NCBI RefSeq assembly: GCF_008801925.2
Contig: NZ_CP062803.1
Span: 4,340,001-4,404,000 of the forward strand
DNA length: 64,000 nt
Direction: 5' to 3'
Source: Cupriavidus basilensis
Lineage (GTDB): Bacteria > Pseudomonadota > Gammaproteobacteria > Burkholderiales > Burkholderiaceae
The position numbers were made by a program, and so were the translations under genes. Shown piece after piece: positions 12,407 through 21,123 of this stretch. The number at the start of each line of letters is the position of its first letter. Positions within the stretch are counted from its first letter, which is position 1. The notes under the pieces were generated by a model. That model made no database searches. It worked only from the letters and a program-made list of their open reading frames with translations, and had not been told where the DNA came from.

Positions 12407-12907
12407 TCAGCGAATCGCCAGCGCGACCCAATAGGTCTTGAGCACAAGCAGGAACGTGACCAGCATCGGTACCCAGCGCAACTCGCTGTACAGCACCACT
12501 ACCAGGACGAACAACCCGGCGGTGGCAAACACCTTGATCGCCTCGCCAACCACCAGTCCGCTGATCGAGGGACGTTCGCGCGCCATCCAGAGTCGCAGCG
12601 CGAAGAAACCGCTGGGCACGAAACACACCGTGCCACCGAACAGTGCCGACCAACCCGCCGCGCCGGCGTTACCGCCAGCAAAAAGTCGCCAGGCAATGGC
12701 CGACAACAAAGTAACCGCAACCTGCGCCAGCACGACCCTGCCGGGCGTCATGCGCGAAGGGCGCAGCGCGCGCTCGCCGAACAGCGTTTCCGCCTCGACG
12801 CGCGACAGCGGATCGACCGCCTCTTCTTCGCGTTCTGCCTCGTCTTCCCAGGCATCACGCGTCTGCCAGTCGGTTTTCCGACCAGCATCCTGACGATCTG
12901 AAACCAC
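12407..12907 (-). CDS. atpI: ATP synthase protein I (AtpI)
   Basis: AtpI is a small membrane protein thought to aid c-ring assembly or cation supply to the synthase. The 166-residue product has a charged N-terminal half (residues 1-52, rich in Asp/Glu/Arg) and four hydrophobic segments from about residue 58. The start is a GTG at 12905-12907; the ribosome binding site is weak. Sequence conservation in this family is low, so the call leans on position as first gene of the atp operon and on topology. Confidence 0.85.
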   Translation of the reverse strand: MVSDRQDAGRKTDWQTRDAWEDEAEREEEAVDPLSRVEAETLFGERALRPSRMTPGRVVLAQVAVTLLSAIAWRLFAGGNAGAAGWSALFGGTVCFVPSGFFALRLWMARERPSISGLVVGEAIKVFATAGLFVLVVVLYSELRWVPMLVTFLLVLKTYWVALAIR

Positions 12908-12989
12908 CTGCTATTGCCTTTGCTCGTTGCTGCTAGTTGTTTAATCCGCCCCGGAACTTTTCTGGACCGGCCGGAATTCAAACCGCACG

Positions 12990-13019
12990 ATTTTACGAGG
13001 AATGCACCATGCGAGTCAA
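12990..13019 (-). promoter_or_regulatory. Main promoter of the atp operon
   Basis: On the minus strand TTGACT (13014-13019), an 18-bp spacer and TAAAAT (12990-12995) make a near-consensus sigma-70 promoter. It predicts a start near 12983 and a leader of about 75 nt before the GTG of atpI. Confidence 0.72.
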
Positions 13020-13284
13020 TCTGCTTACAGACGCCTTGCAACAGTCCGCATTTCACTTGCAATCGCCACGAACCCATAGTGCGTGCGCGGCCGACGCCCA
13101 ACAATAACGCGCCAGGTAATTGAGCCGCCCAAGGCTGGCGGCGCACCATGGTCGTTTATCGGCCTTGCACAGACCTTACACAGGGGTGCGCGCGCCGAGC
13201 CAGAACCGGCCGGCATCCGATTGCACCAAGCCGCGGCACGGCCGCGCCGACCGTTAATCGCGCACTATTTTTGGGAAATCCCGC
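13020..13284. other. Gene-free spacer between parB and the atp promoter
   Basis: With the atp leader it forms a 377-bp gap. No reading frame is supported. A weak hairpin overlaps the parB stop (arms CCCGC/GCGGG at about 13279-13293 read on the minus strand) with only a short T stretch, so it is a poor terminator candidate. Confidence 0.4.
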
Positions 13285-14187
13285 TCAGGCGGGTGACTGG
13301 CTTTCGCCGGGCTCGCGCAAGCGTGTCAGCACACCGTCGAGCGCATCATTGCTGGTGAAGTGAATGGTGAGCTGGCCTTTGCCCCGCACGCCCAGCTTGA
13401 TCTGTACCGGCAGGCCAAGCACGTCGGATAGTTCTTCCTCAAGGCGGGCCACGTCGCGCGCCGGCGCGCCGTTGTTCGGCTTCTGCAACCTGAGGTCAAA
13501 GGGCTTGAGGGTGGAGGCTACCAGCTTTTCGGTCTCGCGCACCGATAAACGTTTGTTAACGATCTGATTGGCGAGCGTGATCTGGTTGGCGCCGTCGGCG
13601 GAGAGCAGCGCACGGGCGTGGCCCATGTCGAGGTCGCCCGCCATCAGCATGGTCTGCACCGGCTGGGCCAGGTTCAGCAGACGCAGCAGGTTGGACACCG
13701 CGCTGCGCGAGCGCCCTACCGATTCCGCTGCCTGCTCGTGGGTGAAATTGAATTCGCGCACCAGGCGCATGATGCCCTGCGCTTCTTCCAGCGGGTTGAG
13801 GTCTTCACGCTGGATATTCTCGATGAGCGCCATCGCGGCCGCGGCTTCGTCGGCCACGTCCTTGACCAGCACCGGCACCTCTTCAAGCCCGGCGATCCTG
13901 GAGGCGCGGAAGCGGCGCTCACCGGCAATGATCTCGTAGCGATCCGGCTCTGCAACGCGGCGCACCAGGATCGGCTGCATCAGACCTTGGGCACGGATGC
14001 TCGCGGCCAGCTCCTGCAGCGCGCCTTCATCCATGCGCGTGCGCGGCTGGTACTTGCCGGGCTGGAGCTGGTCCAGGCGGAGCACAGAGGGGGCGCCCTC
14101 CTGCTTCACGGCATCGACGATCTCGGCTGGCCCACCCAGCAGGGCTTCCAGTCCGCGGCCCAGGCCCTTCTTCTTCGCGGTGCTCAT
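13285..14187 (-). CDS. parB: Chromosome partition protein ParB (Spo0J family)
   Basis: ParB binds parS centromere sites, spreads as a CTP-dependent clamp, and works with ParA to segregate origins. The 300-residue protein begins MSTAKKKGLGRGLEALLGG, the conserved ParA-interacting N-terminus, has the CTP-binding GERRFRASRIAGL box near residue 90, and a helix-turn-helix THEQAAESVGRSRSAVSNLL near 150. The C-terminal part is the dimerisation domain. It follows parA by 52 bp, and its target sites lie at 16.3 and 17.8 kb. Confidence 0.97.
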   Translation of the reverse strand: MSTAKKKGLGRGLEALLGGPAEIVDAVKQEGAPSVLRLDQLQPGKYQPRTRMDEGALQELAASIRAQGLMQPILVRRVAEPDRYEIIAGERRFRASRIAGLEEVPVLVKDVADEAAAAMALIENIQREDLNPLEEAQGIMRLVREFNFTHEQAAESVGRSRSAVSNLLRLLNLAQPVQTMLMAGDLDMGHARALLSADGANQITLANQIVNKRLSVRETEKLVASTLKPFDLRLQKPNNGAPARDVARLEEELSDVLGLPVQIKLGVRGKGQLTIHFTSNDALDGVLTRLREPGESQSPA

Positions 14188-14203
14188 CTCGGTATCCTGT
14201 ATT

Positions 14204-14233
14204 CGGTGACTCTCAACCCGGTGACTCTCAACC
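14204..14233. repeat. Exact 15-bp tandem duplication between parA and parB
   Basis: The 15-mer CGGTGACTCTCAACC occurs twice head to tail (14204-14218 and 14219-14233), filling most of the 52-bp parA-parB spacer. It looks like a recent slippage duplication. Confidence 0.85.
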
Positions 14234-14239
14234 CGGCGT

Positions 14240-15013
14240 TCAGTCGAGTTGCTTGACGCGCGCGATCATCTCGGCGCCGAAATCGAGGTAGGCCTTGGCC
14301 CCCTTGGACGACGGATCGAACGCCACGCCGGGCACGCCATAGGATGGTGCTTCCGCCAGCCGCACATTGCGCGGGATGACGGTCTTGAACACCTTGTCGC
14401 CAAAATGCGACTCAAGCTGGGCCGACACTTGTTGTTGCAAGGTGACACGTGGATCAAACATCACACGAAGCAAGCCAATCACTTTCAGGTCGCGATTGAG
14501 GTTGGCGTGCACCTGCTTGATGGTATTGACGAGGTCGGACAACCCTTCCAGCGCGAAGTACTCGCACTGCATCGGCACGATCACGCCGTTGGCCGCGCAC
14601 AGCCCGTTGAGGGTCAGCAGCGACAGCGACGGCGGGCAGTCGATCAAGACGAAATCGTATTCGGCATCGACCTCGGCAATGGCGTTCTTGAGGCGTTTCT
14701 CGCGCTGGTCCAGTTCGACCAGTTCCACTTCCGCGCCGGCCAGTTCGCGGTTGGCGGGCAGCACGTCGTACTTGCCGGATTCGGAATGCTGGCGCGCCTG
14801 GCTCACCGTCGACAAGCCAACCAGCACTTGGTAGACGCTGTGCTCGAGCGACTGCTTGTCGATGCCGGAACCCATCGAGGCATTGCCCTGGGGATCCAGG
14901 TCGATCAGCAACACACGCTGGTCCTGTGCCGCCAAGCCGGCGGCAAGGTTCACCGTGGTGGTGGTCTTGCCGACGCCGCCCTTCTGGTTTGCGATCACGA
15001 ATACCTTGGCCAT
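14240..15013 (-). CDS. parA: Chromosome partition ATPase ParA (Soj)
   Basis: A deviant Walker-type ATPase that moves ParB-parS complexes along the nucleoid. The P-loop KGGVGKTTTT is at residues 11-20, DLDPQGNAS is at about 39-47, and the Walker B region is DFVLIDCPPSLS near residue 117. The start at 15013 (MAKVFVIANQ) has AGGAA upstream; longer in-frame starts add non-conserved residues. 257 residues is typical for chromosomal ParA. Co-directional with parB, rsmG and mnmG. Confidence 0.97.
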   Translation of the reverse strand: MAKVFVIANQKGGVGKTTTTVNLAAGLAAQDQRVLLIDLDPQGNASMGSGIDKQSLEHSVYQVLVGLSTVSQARQHSESGKYDVLPANRELAGAEVELVELDQREKRLKNAIAEVDAEYDFVLIDCPPSLSLLTLNGLCAANGVIVPMQCEYFALEGLSDLVNTIKQVHANLNRDLKVIGLLRVMFDPRVTLQQQVSAQLESHFGDKVFKTVIPRNVRLAEAPSYGVPGVAFDPSSKGAKAYLDFGAEMIARVKQLD

Positions 15014-15081
15014 ATGTTCCTGCTGCTCCTGCTTGATTTCTACCTGCCGGGGGTGGGCGCCGGCGACAACCACCGGCCGGG

Positions 15082-15789
15082 TCAGCGGCGCGACAGCACC
15101 ACCAGGTGACGTTCTGCGTCCAGTTCCGGCACGGTCAGGCGTGGTATTGCCTCAACCTGCCACTCGGCCATCAGGCCGGCCGCTTCCATGCGATCGAGTT
15201 CGGGCTGAGGATAAACGCCCTTCATGGCAATCAGCTTGCCGCCCGGCGCCAGCAGGTGGCCGGCGAGCGATGCGAAATCGCTCAACTCGGCAAACGCGCG
15301 AGACGTGATGACTGCGTATCCCTTGCCGTCTTCCAGCTTTTCCACCGGGCCCCAATGGGCAGCCGCGTTGGACAGGCCGAGCTGTGCCCGGCACTGCGTC
15401 AGGAAGGCGGTTTTCTTTTGCACGACGTCGACCATCAGCACCGACAGGTCGGGACACGTGATGGCCAGCGGCAGACCAGGCATGCCGCCGCCCGAACCCA
15501 CGTCCAGCACCCGGCCACGCGCCCCCTCCTCCACCGCCGCGGCGCGAGCCGCTTGCGCCAGCGCCGGCACGGCAGCCAGCGAGTCGAGCATGTGATGGGT
15601 CAACATCTCGTCGGGATGACGGATGGCGGTCAGGTTATAGATGGCGTTCCATTTGCGCAGCAGTGCCAGATAGGCAAACAACTGATCGATCTGGCTCGCA
15701 GAGAGCGCCAGGCCGATGGCGGACAAGCCTGCCTCCAGGCGGCGGCGCTGGTCGGCGTCATCCACGGCCGCGTAACGTTGGTTCCTCAC
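15082..15789 (-). CDS. rsmG: 16S rRNA (guanine-527 N7) methyltransferase RsmG (GidB)
   Basis: RsmG uses S-adenosylmethionine to methylate G527 of 16S rRNA. The 235-residue protein has WNAIYNLTAIRHPDEMLTHH at 47-66 and the AdoMet loop DVGSGGGMPG at 96-105, both diagnostic. It starts with a GTG directly after the mnmG stop codon (TGA then GTG), so translation is coupled. It sits in the classic mnmG-rsmG-parA-parB order. Confidence 0.97.
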   Translation of the reverse strand: MRNQRYAAVDDADQRRRLEAGLSAIGLALSASQIDQLFAYLALLRKWNAIYNLTAIRHPDEMLTHHMLDSLAAVPALAQAARAAAVEEGARGRVLDVGSGGGMPGLPLAITCPDLSVLMVDVVQKKTAFLTQCRAQLGLSNAAAHWGPVEKLEDGKGYAVITSRAFAELSDFASLAGHLLAPGGKLIAMKGVYPQPELDRMEAAGLMAEWQVEAIPRLTVPELDAERHLVVLSRR

Positions 15790-17730
15790 TCAGGCGGCCT
15801 CTTGGCTGGAGTCGGACTTGGTACGCCCCATGCCCTTCTTTTTCAGATGGACCAGCAGCAGCGAAATCGCGGCCGGCGTCACGCCAGAAATACGCGATGC
15901 CTGGCCGAGGGTCTCGGGCCGGTGCTGATTCAGCTTCTGGCCCACCTCGATGCCAAGGCCGCGCACTTCCGTGTAATCGAAATCTTCAGGCAGGCGGGTG
16001 GATTCGTTGGCTTCGAGCTTGTCCACCTCTGCGGCTTGCCGGGCGATGTAGCCGTGATACTTGATGCCGATCTCGATCTGCTCGCGAATCTGCGCGACCA
16101 GCAACGGGTCGGCATCGAGCGCCTGGGCAGGTGCGAACTTGCCCTTCTGCAACGCCATCAGCGCTTCGTACGTGACAGCGGGACGGCGCAGCAGATCGGC
16201 GAGGTTGTACTCGCGCTCGATCGCTTTGCCCAGCAGCGGAACGGCATCGGCTTCCGGCAGGATGCCCGGATTGACCCAAGTACCCTTCAGCCGCTCTGTT
16301 TCACGTGAAACAGCATCGCGTTTCCGGTTAAATGCATCCCAGCGCACATCATCGACCACACCCAGTTCCCGACCGGCCTCGGTCAATCGCATATCGGCAT
16401 TATCTTCCCGCAGGCTCAAACGGAACTCGGCGCGGCTGGTGAACATTCGGTACGGTTCTGAGACCCCACGGGTGATCAGATCGTCGACCAGAACCCCAAG
16501 ATAGGCTTGGTCCCGACGGGGAGTCCAGGCATCGCGCTCCCGTACGAAGCAGCCGGCATTGATCCCGGCCAGCAGGCCCTGGGCAGCCGCTTCTTCGTAG
16601 CCGGTGGTGCCGTTGATTTGCCCGGCAAAGAACAAGCCGCTGATGGCCTTGGACTCCAGCGAGGCCTTGAGGGCGCGCGGATCGAAGTAATCGTACTCGA
16701 TGGCGTAGCCCGGGCGCAGGATGTGCGCGTTCTCCATGCCGCGGATCGAGTGCACCAGGGCAAGTTGCACGTCGAACGGCAGGCTGGTGGAGATACCGTT
16801 GGGGTAGAACTCGTTGGTCGTCAGCCCTTCCGGTTCCAGGAAGATCTGGTGGCTGTCCTTGCTGGCAAAGCGGTGGATCTTGTCCTCGATGCTGGGACAG
16901 TACCGCGGCCCCACCCCTTCGATCACGCCGGTGTACATCGGCGAGCGATCCAGGCCACCACGGATGATGTCGTGGGTCCGGCTGTTGGTATGCGTGATCC
17001 AGCACGGTAGTTGCTGCGGGTGCTGCTCGGCACGACCCAGGAAGGAGAACACCGGCACCGGATCGAGATCGCCGGGTTGCTCGTCCATCACGGAGAAATC
17101 GATGGTGCGTCCGTCGATACGTGGCGGCGTACCGGTCTTCAGGCGGCCCTGCGGCAGCTTGAGCTCTTTCAGGCGCGCGGAAAGCGAGACCGAGGCCGGG
17201 TCGCCCGCGCGACCGCCTGTGTAGTTATCCAGCCCCACGTGAATCTTCCCGTCGAGGAAGGTGCCGGCGGTCAGCACCACGGCGCGTGCGCGGAAGGTGA
17301 TGCCGACCTGCGTAACGGCGCCGACAACACGATCACCCTCCACCACCAGGTCATCCACGGCCTGCTGGAACAGCATCAGGTTGGGCTGATTCTCCAGCCG
17401 CGCGCGAATCGCCTTGCGATACAGCACACGGTCCGCCTGAGCGCGCGTGGCACGTACGGCCGGGCCCTTGCTGGAATTCAGGATGCGGAATTGGATGCCC
17501 GACTCATCCGTGGCTGCCGCCATGGCGCCGCCCATCGCATCCACCTCCTTGACGAGATGGCCCTTGCCGATGCCGCCGATGGACGGATTGCAGCTCATCT
17601 GACCAAGGGTCTCGATATTGTGGCTCAGCAGCAGCGTCTGGCAACCCATACGCGCCGCGGCGAGTGCAGCTTCCGTGCCGGCGTGGCCACCACCGACAAC
17701 AATGACATCGAATTCTTTTGGGTAAAGCAT
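15790..17730 (-). CDS. mnmG: tRNA uridine-5-carboxymethylaminomethyl modification enzyme MnmG (GidA)
   Basis: With MnmE, MnmG installs the cmnm5 group on wobble uridine 34 of some tRNAs, using FAD. The dinucleotide-binding motif GGGHAGTE is at residues 13-20, [18 protein letters not shown] is near residue 195, and the C-terminal KYHGYIARQ region contacts tRNA and MnmE. Length 646 residues is normal. A perfect parS lies inside the gene at 16297-16312, and two more lie just upstream of its start. Confidence 0.98.
   Translation of the reverse strand: MLYPKEFDVIVVGGGHAGTEAALAAARMGCQTLLLSHNIETLGQMSCNPSIGGIGKGHLVKEVDAMGGAMAAATDESGIQFRILNSSKGPAVRATRAQADRVLYRKAIRARLENQPNLMLFQQAVDDLVVEGDRVVGAVTQVGITFRARAVVLTAGTFLDGKIHVGLDNYTGGRAGDPASVSLSARLKELKLPQGRLKTGTPPRIDGRTIDFSVMDEQPGDLDPVPVFSFLGRAEQHPQQLPCWITHTNSRTHDIIRGGLDRSPMYTGVIEGVGPRYCPSIEDKIHRFASKDSHQIFLEPEGLTTNEFYPNGISTSLPFDVQLALVHSIRGMENAHILRPGYAIEYDYFDPRALKASLESKAISGLFFAGQINGTTGYEEAAAQGLLAGINAGCFVRERDAWTPRRDQAYLGVLVDDLITRGVSEPYRMFTSRAEFRLSLREDNADMRLTEAGRELGVVDDVRWDAFNRKRDAVSRETERLKGTWVNPGILPEADAVPLLGKAIEREYNLADLLRRPAVTYEALMALQKGKFAPAQALDADPLLVAQIREQIEIGIKYHGYIARQAAEVDKLEANESTRLPEDFDYTEVRGLGIEVGQKLNQHRPETLGQASRISGVTPAAISLLLVHLKKKGMGRTKSDSSQEAA
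16297..16312. promoter_or_regulatory. parS centromere site (inside mnmG)
   Basis: The 16-bp palindrome TGTTTCACGTGAAACA is an exact match to the chromosomal parS consensus. It lies within the coding sequence of mnmG, about 2.1 kb from parB. Confidence 0.93.
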
Positions 17731-17817
17731 GGAGGCACCTCCTCCGGGAGGCTAGCGGGAATAAATCGGGATGCCGAATTATAGCGGCAATCTCCTTGGC
17801 ATCCCTGCGCCGCAGCA

Positions 17818-17833
17818 TGTTTCACGTGAAACA
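17818..17833. promoter_or_regulatory. parS centromere site (mnmG upstream, 1)
   Basis: Exact TGTTTCACGTGAAACA, extending to a 20-bp perfect palindrome at 17816-17835. It lies 88 bp upstream of the mnmG start. Confidence 0.94.
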
Positions 17834-17855
17834 TGCGCCATGAAGAACTTGGGTG

Positions 17856-17871
17856 TGTTCCACGTGAAACA
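17856..17871. promoter_or_regulatory. parS centromere site (mnmG upstream, 2)
   Basis: TGTTCCACGTGAAACA, one change from the perfect palindrome but within the consensus TGTTNCACGTGAAACA. It starts 38 bp after the previous site and abuts the terminator of the amidohydrolase gene. Confidence 0.9.
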
Positions 17872-17899
17872 AAAAAGCCGGGCGCAATGGCCCGGCTTT
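17871..17899 (-). terminator. Terminator of the N-formylglutamate amidohydrolase gene
   Basis: On the minus strand the stem AAGCCGGGC/GCCCGGCTT is followed by a run of T. It lies 27 bp after the amidohydrolase stop codon and touches the second upstream parS. Confidence 0.85.
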
Positions 17900-17925
17900 C
17901 TGTGCACAGCGGAAGGCCGAGGCAC

Positions 17926-18786
17926 TTACGGTCGGCGTTGCTCGCCCAGATAAGCGCCGATGCGCTCGACAAGTCGACCAAGATTTGCCCGGAGTTCGTC
18001 AAAGCCGCCGTTCCGCTCGCGCGTCACTTCATCCATGTACAGCGGCCGGCGAATCTCGATCTGCAAGCTGTTGCGCCGCTCAGCCGGGCGGCCGATCTGT
18101 GCGATCAGTTGCACGCCCTTGTACGGGTCGTTGCGCGCCACGGTATATCCCAGCGCGCGCAGTTCAGACGCCACCAGCCCGACAAAGCCAGCCTCGCAGG
18201 TGGTGCCATCGCGGTCGCCCAGCACAAAATCCGCCAGCGGGTGCGGACTCTGAATCTTGAGGCGCTCGTACGCGTTGTTCGGCATCGAGTGCAGGTTCAG
18301 ATGCCAGACCGCCCCGAAGCGCCGATAGGTGTCCTCCACCGCTTCCGACAGCGCGTGATGGTAGGGCCGATAGTAACGATCGATCCGGTCGCGTACCTCT
18401 TGCAGCGAGAGCTTGCGGTCGTAGATCGGGGTGGCCGCATCCATGTTGCGCCAGATCAGCCCGTAGCCAAGGCGAGTCTTCTCGCCTGGCGCCAACGGCT
18501 CGGGCCACGTGCCGTCCAGCAGGTCGGGGTCCAGATCATCGAGCGTGCGATTTGGATCGATGTAGACACGCGGAAAATTAGCCGCGATCAGCGTACCGCC
18601 GACGCGCGGCACGGATTCCCAAAGCGCGTCGATGTGCGTGTCCTCGCCGGCACGCAATCGCTGCGTGGGGATGGCCGCCCGAAAGTCCTGCGGGTAATGG
18701 GTGCCGCTATGCGGCGAGTCGCACACCAGTGGCAACACCTGGGCCAAGGGCGCGAAGCGGACGAAAGGCTCGAAGTTGTCGCTCAT
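17926..18786 (-). CDS. N-formylglutamate amidohydrolase family protein
   Basis: A 286-residue member of the FGase (HutG-type) metallohydrolase family, which hydrolyses N-formyl-L-glutamate in one route of histidine degradation. Landmarks are LVCDSPHSGTHYP at about 20-32, a GEDTHIDALWE metal-binding stretch near 47, PRVYIDPNRTLDDLDPDLL near 72, and AVWHLNLHSMPNNAY near 160. No hut genes are nearby, so the true substrate is uncertain. Only 5 bp separate it from the upstream TctC-like gene, so they probably share a transcript. Confidence 0.85.
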   Translation of the reverse strand: MSDNFEPFVRFAPLAQVLPLVCDSPHSGTHYPQDFRAAIPTQRLRAGEDTHIDALWESVPRVGGTLIAANFPRVYIDPNRTLDDLDPDLLDGTWPEPLAPGEKTRLGYGLIWRNMDAATPIYDRKLSLQEVRDRIDRYYRPYHHALSEAVEDTYRRFGAVWHLNLHSMPNNAYERLKIQSPHPLADFVLGDRDGTTCEAGFVGLVASELRALGYTVARNDPYKGVQLIAQIGRPAERRNSLQIEIRRPLYMDEVTRERNGGFDELRANLGRLVERIGAYLGEQRRP

Positions 18787-18791
18787 CGCCG

Positions 18792-19787
18792 TCAGTCCAG
18801 CTTGATATTGGCGGCCTTGGCCACGCGCGCATAGCGCGCCATCGCTTGTTGGATCTGCACCTTGAAGCCGTCCGGTGTGGTCGGCACCAGTGTGCCGCCG
18901 GACTCCTCCACCTTGCGCTTGAACTCCGGATTCAGCATCGCCTTGTGGATGGCGTCGTTGAGCTTGGCGACGATGGCCGGCGGCGTGCCGGCAGGTGCGA
19001 CGATGCCGAACCAGCCGCCATCGCCCATCTCCTTATAGCCCAGTTCGGCATAGGTCGGAACGTTGGGCAGCTGCGGCGAACGGGCGGAACCCAGCACAGC
19101 GAGCGCTCGCAGCCGGCCCGATTTCACGTGGGGCAGTGTGGACGAAAGGTTGTCGGTAATGGCGTTGACCTGCCCTGCCACCGCATCGTTGAGTGCCAGG
19201 CCCGCGCCCTTGTACGGCACGTGCAGCATGTCGATCTTCGCCAACATCATGAAGTTCTCGATGTTCACATGGCCGAGCGAGCCGGCGCCGGGCGAGGCGA
19301 AGCTGTACTTGCCGGGGTTGGCACGGACAAGCGCGACGAACTCCTGCATGGTCTTGGCCGGCACGCTGGGGTGCACAGCGAACACGCTCGGGATAGCCAC
19401 CACGTTGGTGACTGGCGCGAAATCCTTGATCGGATCGTAGTTCAGCTTGGGATAGACAGCCGGGTTCGAGCCGTGCGTGCTGACCGTCGCCATGCCGATG
19501 GTGTAGCCGTCCGGCGCCGCGCGGGCAACCTGCTCCATGCCCAGCGAGCCACCCGCGCCACCCTTGTTCTCCACCACGATGGCCTGGCCCAGTTCGCGCC
19601 CGCCGAACTCCGCCACCAGGCGTGCCGACAGGTCGGTCGAGCCGCCCGCGGCGAAGGGCACGATCAGGCGAATCGGCTTGTTCGGATAGTTGGCCTGCGC
19701 TTGCGCGCCACCGGCTGCGGCCAGGCTGGCACATGCCGCCAGGCAAGACAGGACAAAATGCCGGCGCGGAAGTTGGGCTCGGATCAT
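18792..19787 (-). CDS. Bug/TctC-family periplasmic solute-binding protein
   Basis: A 331-residue tripartite tricarboxylate transporter receptor of the Bug family, much expanded in Burkholderiales. A twin-arginine-like/Sec signal (RRHFVLSCLAACASLAAAGG, residues 8-27) precedes YPNKPIRLIVPFAAGGSTDLSAR, the family fingerprint, and the ligand loop PYKGAGLALNDAVAGQVN lies mid-protein. The ATG at 19787 has AGGAG 8 bases upstream. No TctA/TctB membrane genes are adjacent, as is common for orphan Bug proteins. Its closeness to the amidohydrolase suggests an acidic ligand, which is inference. Confidence 0.92.
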   Translation of the reverse strand: MIRAQLPRRHFVLSCLAACASLAAAGGAQAQANYPNKPIRLIVPFAAGGSTDLSARLVAEFGGRELGQAIVVENKGGAGGSLGMEQVARAAPDGYTIGMATVSTHGSNPAVYPKLNYDPIKDFAPVTNVVAIPSVFAVHPSVPAKTMQEFVALVRANPGKYSFASPGAGSLGHVNIENFMMLAKIDMLHVPYKGAGLALNDAVAGQVNAITDNLSSTLPHVKSGRLRALAVLGSARSPQLPNVPTYAELGYKEMGDGGWFGIVAPAGTPPAIVAKLNDAIHKAMLNPEFKRKVEESGGTLVPTTPDGFKVQIQQAMARYARVAKAANIKLD

Positions 19788-19914
19788 GCGGACTTCTCCT
19801 TGGATTTCTATGAGTTGGCTCGCCAAGTGTCGGGAGTTTACCGAGTCCGCACAAACGACTATATTGCACGGTTGCATTACCAAAGATCATTCTCGGCACA
19901 CCCGCCCCCACCGC

Positions 19915-20859
19915 ATGCGGCTACGCTCGCCCTCGATGTCCGAACTCCATGCCTTTGCCGCCGCCGCGCGGCTGGGCAGCTTCACGCGCGCGGCCGAAGA
20001 CCTGTGCGTGACCCAGGGCGCGATCAGCCGCGCGATTGCCCGGCTGGAATCCCACTTTGGCCAACCCCTGCTCCAGCGCAACGCGCATCGGCTGACGCTA
20101 ACCGATGCCGGCCGTCAGCTGCTCGACTCGGTGGCCGGCCCGCTGGCAGTCATCGAGAACGCCAGCGCCGCCCTGCTCTCTCGCGACCGTCAGCATCACC
20201 TCACGCTGTCCGCCGTGCCCACGCTCGCCAGCGTATGGCTGATACCGAGGCTGCCGGATTTCCACCGCCGCTACCCCGAGATCCGCCTGGACTTCGTGCC
20301 CTACCGGCGCAACGAGGACTTTTCAGGCCCGGCACCGGATGCCGCAATCCTCGCCGGCACCTCGGACCGCTGGCCAGGCCTGCAATGCGACTACGTGATC
20401 GGCCGCGAGATGGTGCCCATCTGCCATCCCGACCGGGCCAGCGCCCGCCATAAGTCTGGACGATGGTCCGGACCGGCAGAACTGCTCGAGGAACCCTTGC
20501 TCTACCACACCACCGCCCCCGCCAACTGGCAGCACTGGCTGTCCGCGGCAGGCGTACCCAGTGCTGCGCCGGCGCTTGCCACGGGCTTCGACCAGGTCTC
20601 GATCCTGGTCCAGGCGGTCAAGGCGGACATGGGCGTGGCCGTGTTGCAGCGCTGTCTGGTAAGGGACGAGATCGCCGCAGGGCGCGTAGTGGCGCCGTTT
20701 GATTTGCCGATCAGGCTGACGCGGGGATACTTCCTGTGTGCGCCGAAGGAGAGGCGGGACCATCCCGCATTTGCCAAGTTTCGTGCGTGGCTACTTGGCA
20801 TGGCAGCGCAAGATCCCGATGTACTGCAGGCCAATCAGGATAATTCACCGGATAAATAG
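19915..20859 (+). CDS. LysR-type transcriptional regulator (GcvA-like)
   Basis: A 314-residue LTTR. The winged helix at the N-terminus reads LHAFAAAARLGSFTRAAEDLCVTQGAISRAI, with the GcvA-type TQGAISR recognition helix. The C-terminal part is the effector-binding domain. It is transcribed divergently from the Bug/amidohydrolase pair across 127 bp, the usual arrangement for a regulator of its neighbour; the ligand is unknown. ATG 19915 is used since it aligns with the start of the conserved helix; ATG 19936 is an alternative. Confidence 0.88.
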   Translation: MRLRSPSMSELHAFAAAARLGSFTRAAEDLCVTQGAISRAIARLESHFGQPLLQRNAHRLTLTDAGRQLLDSVAGPLAVIENASAALLSRDRQHHLTLSAVPTLASVWLIPRLPDFHRRYPEIRLDFVPYRRNEDFSGPAPDAAILAGTSDRWPGLQCDYVIGREMVPICHPDRASARHKSGRWSGPAELLEEPLLYHTTAPANWQHWLSAAGVPSAAPALATGFDQVSILVQAVKADMGVAVLQRCLVRDEIAAGRVVAPFDLPIRLTRGYFLCAPKERRDHPAFAKFRAWLLGMAAQDPDVLQANQDNSPDK

Positions 20860-21064
20860 CAGAAGTCCTGATCCCGGAAATTATTTTGTTTAGCGAATAT
20901 TTAATTGTCTCTTGGTGCACCGATATCTACATAACGAATGTATCGTCAATTCTTATGAGTCGTAACATTCTTTACATGGATATTCAGCGTACCTATCGCT
21001 GCGCTAACCCTGGATCAAGAACACTTCCGCAAAGGTCCGGCTTCTAGCAATCCAGCGCACAAAT

Positions 21065-21093
21065 AATAATGACCGGCAATGCCAGTCATTATT
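21065..21093 (-). terminator. Terminator of the first Liv cluster
   Basis: A long AT-rich hairpin with arms AATAATGAC/GTCATTATT and a GGC/GCC top, ending about 30 bp after the livF stop on the minus strand. The preceding 200 bp (20860-21060) are AT-rich and gene-free. Confidence 0.65.
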
Positions 21094-21123
21094 CGTCGTA
21101 TAAATTCTGGCGATCGATGGGGC

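Noticed and set aside
13279..13293. Hairpin over the parB stop codon
   Set aside because: Five-bp stem followed by only three T; too weak to call a terminator.
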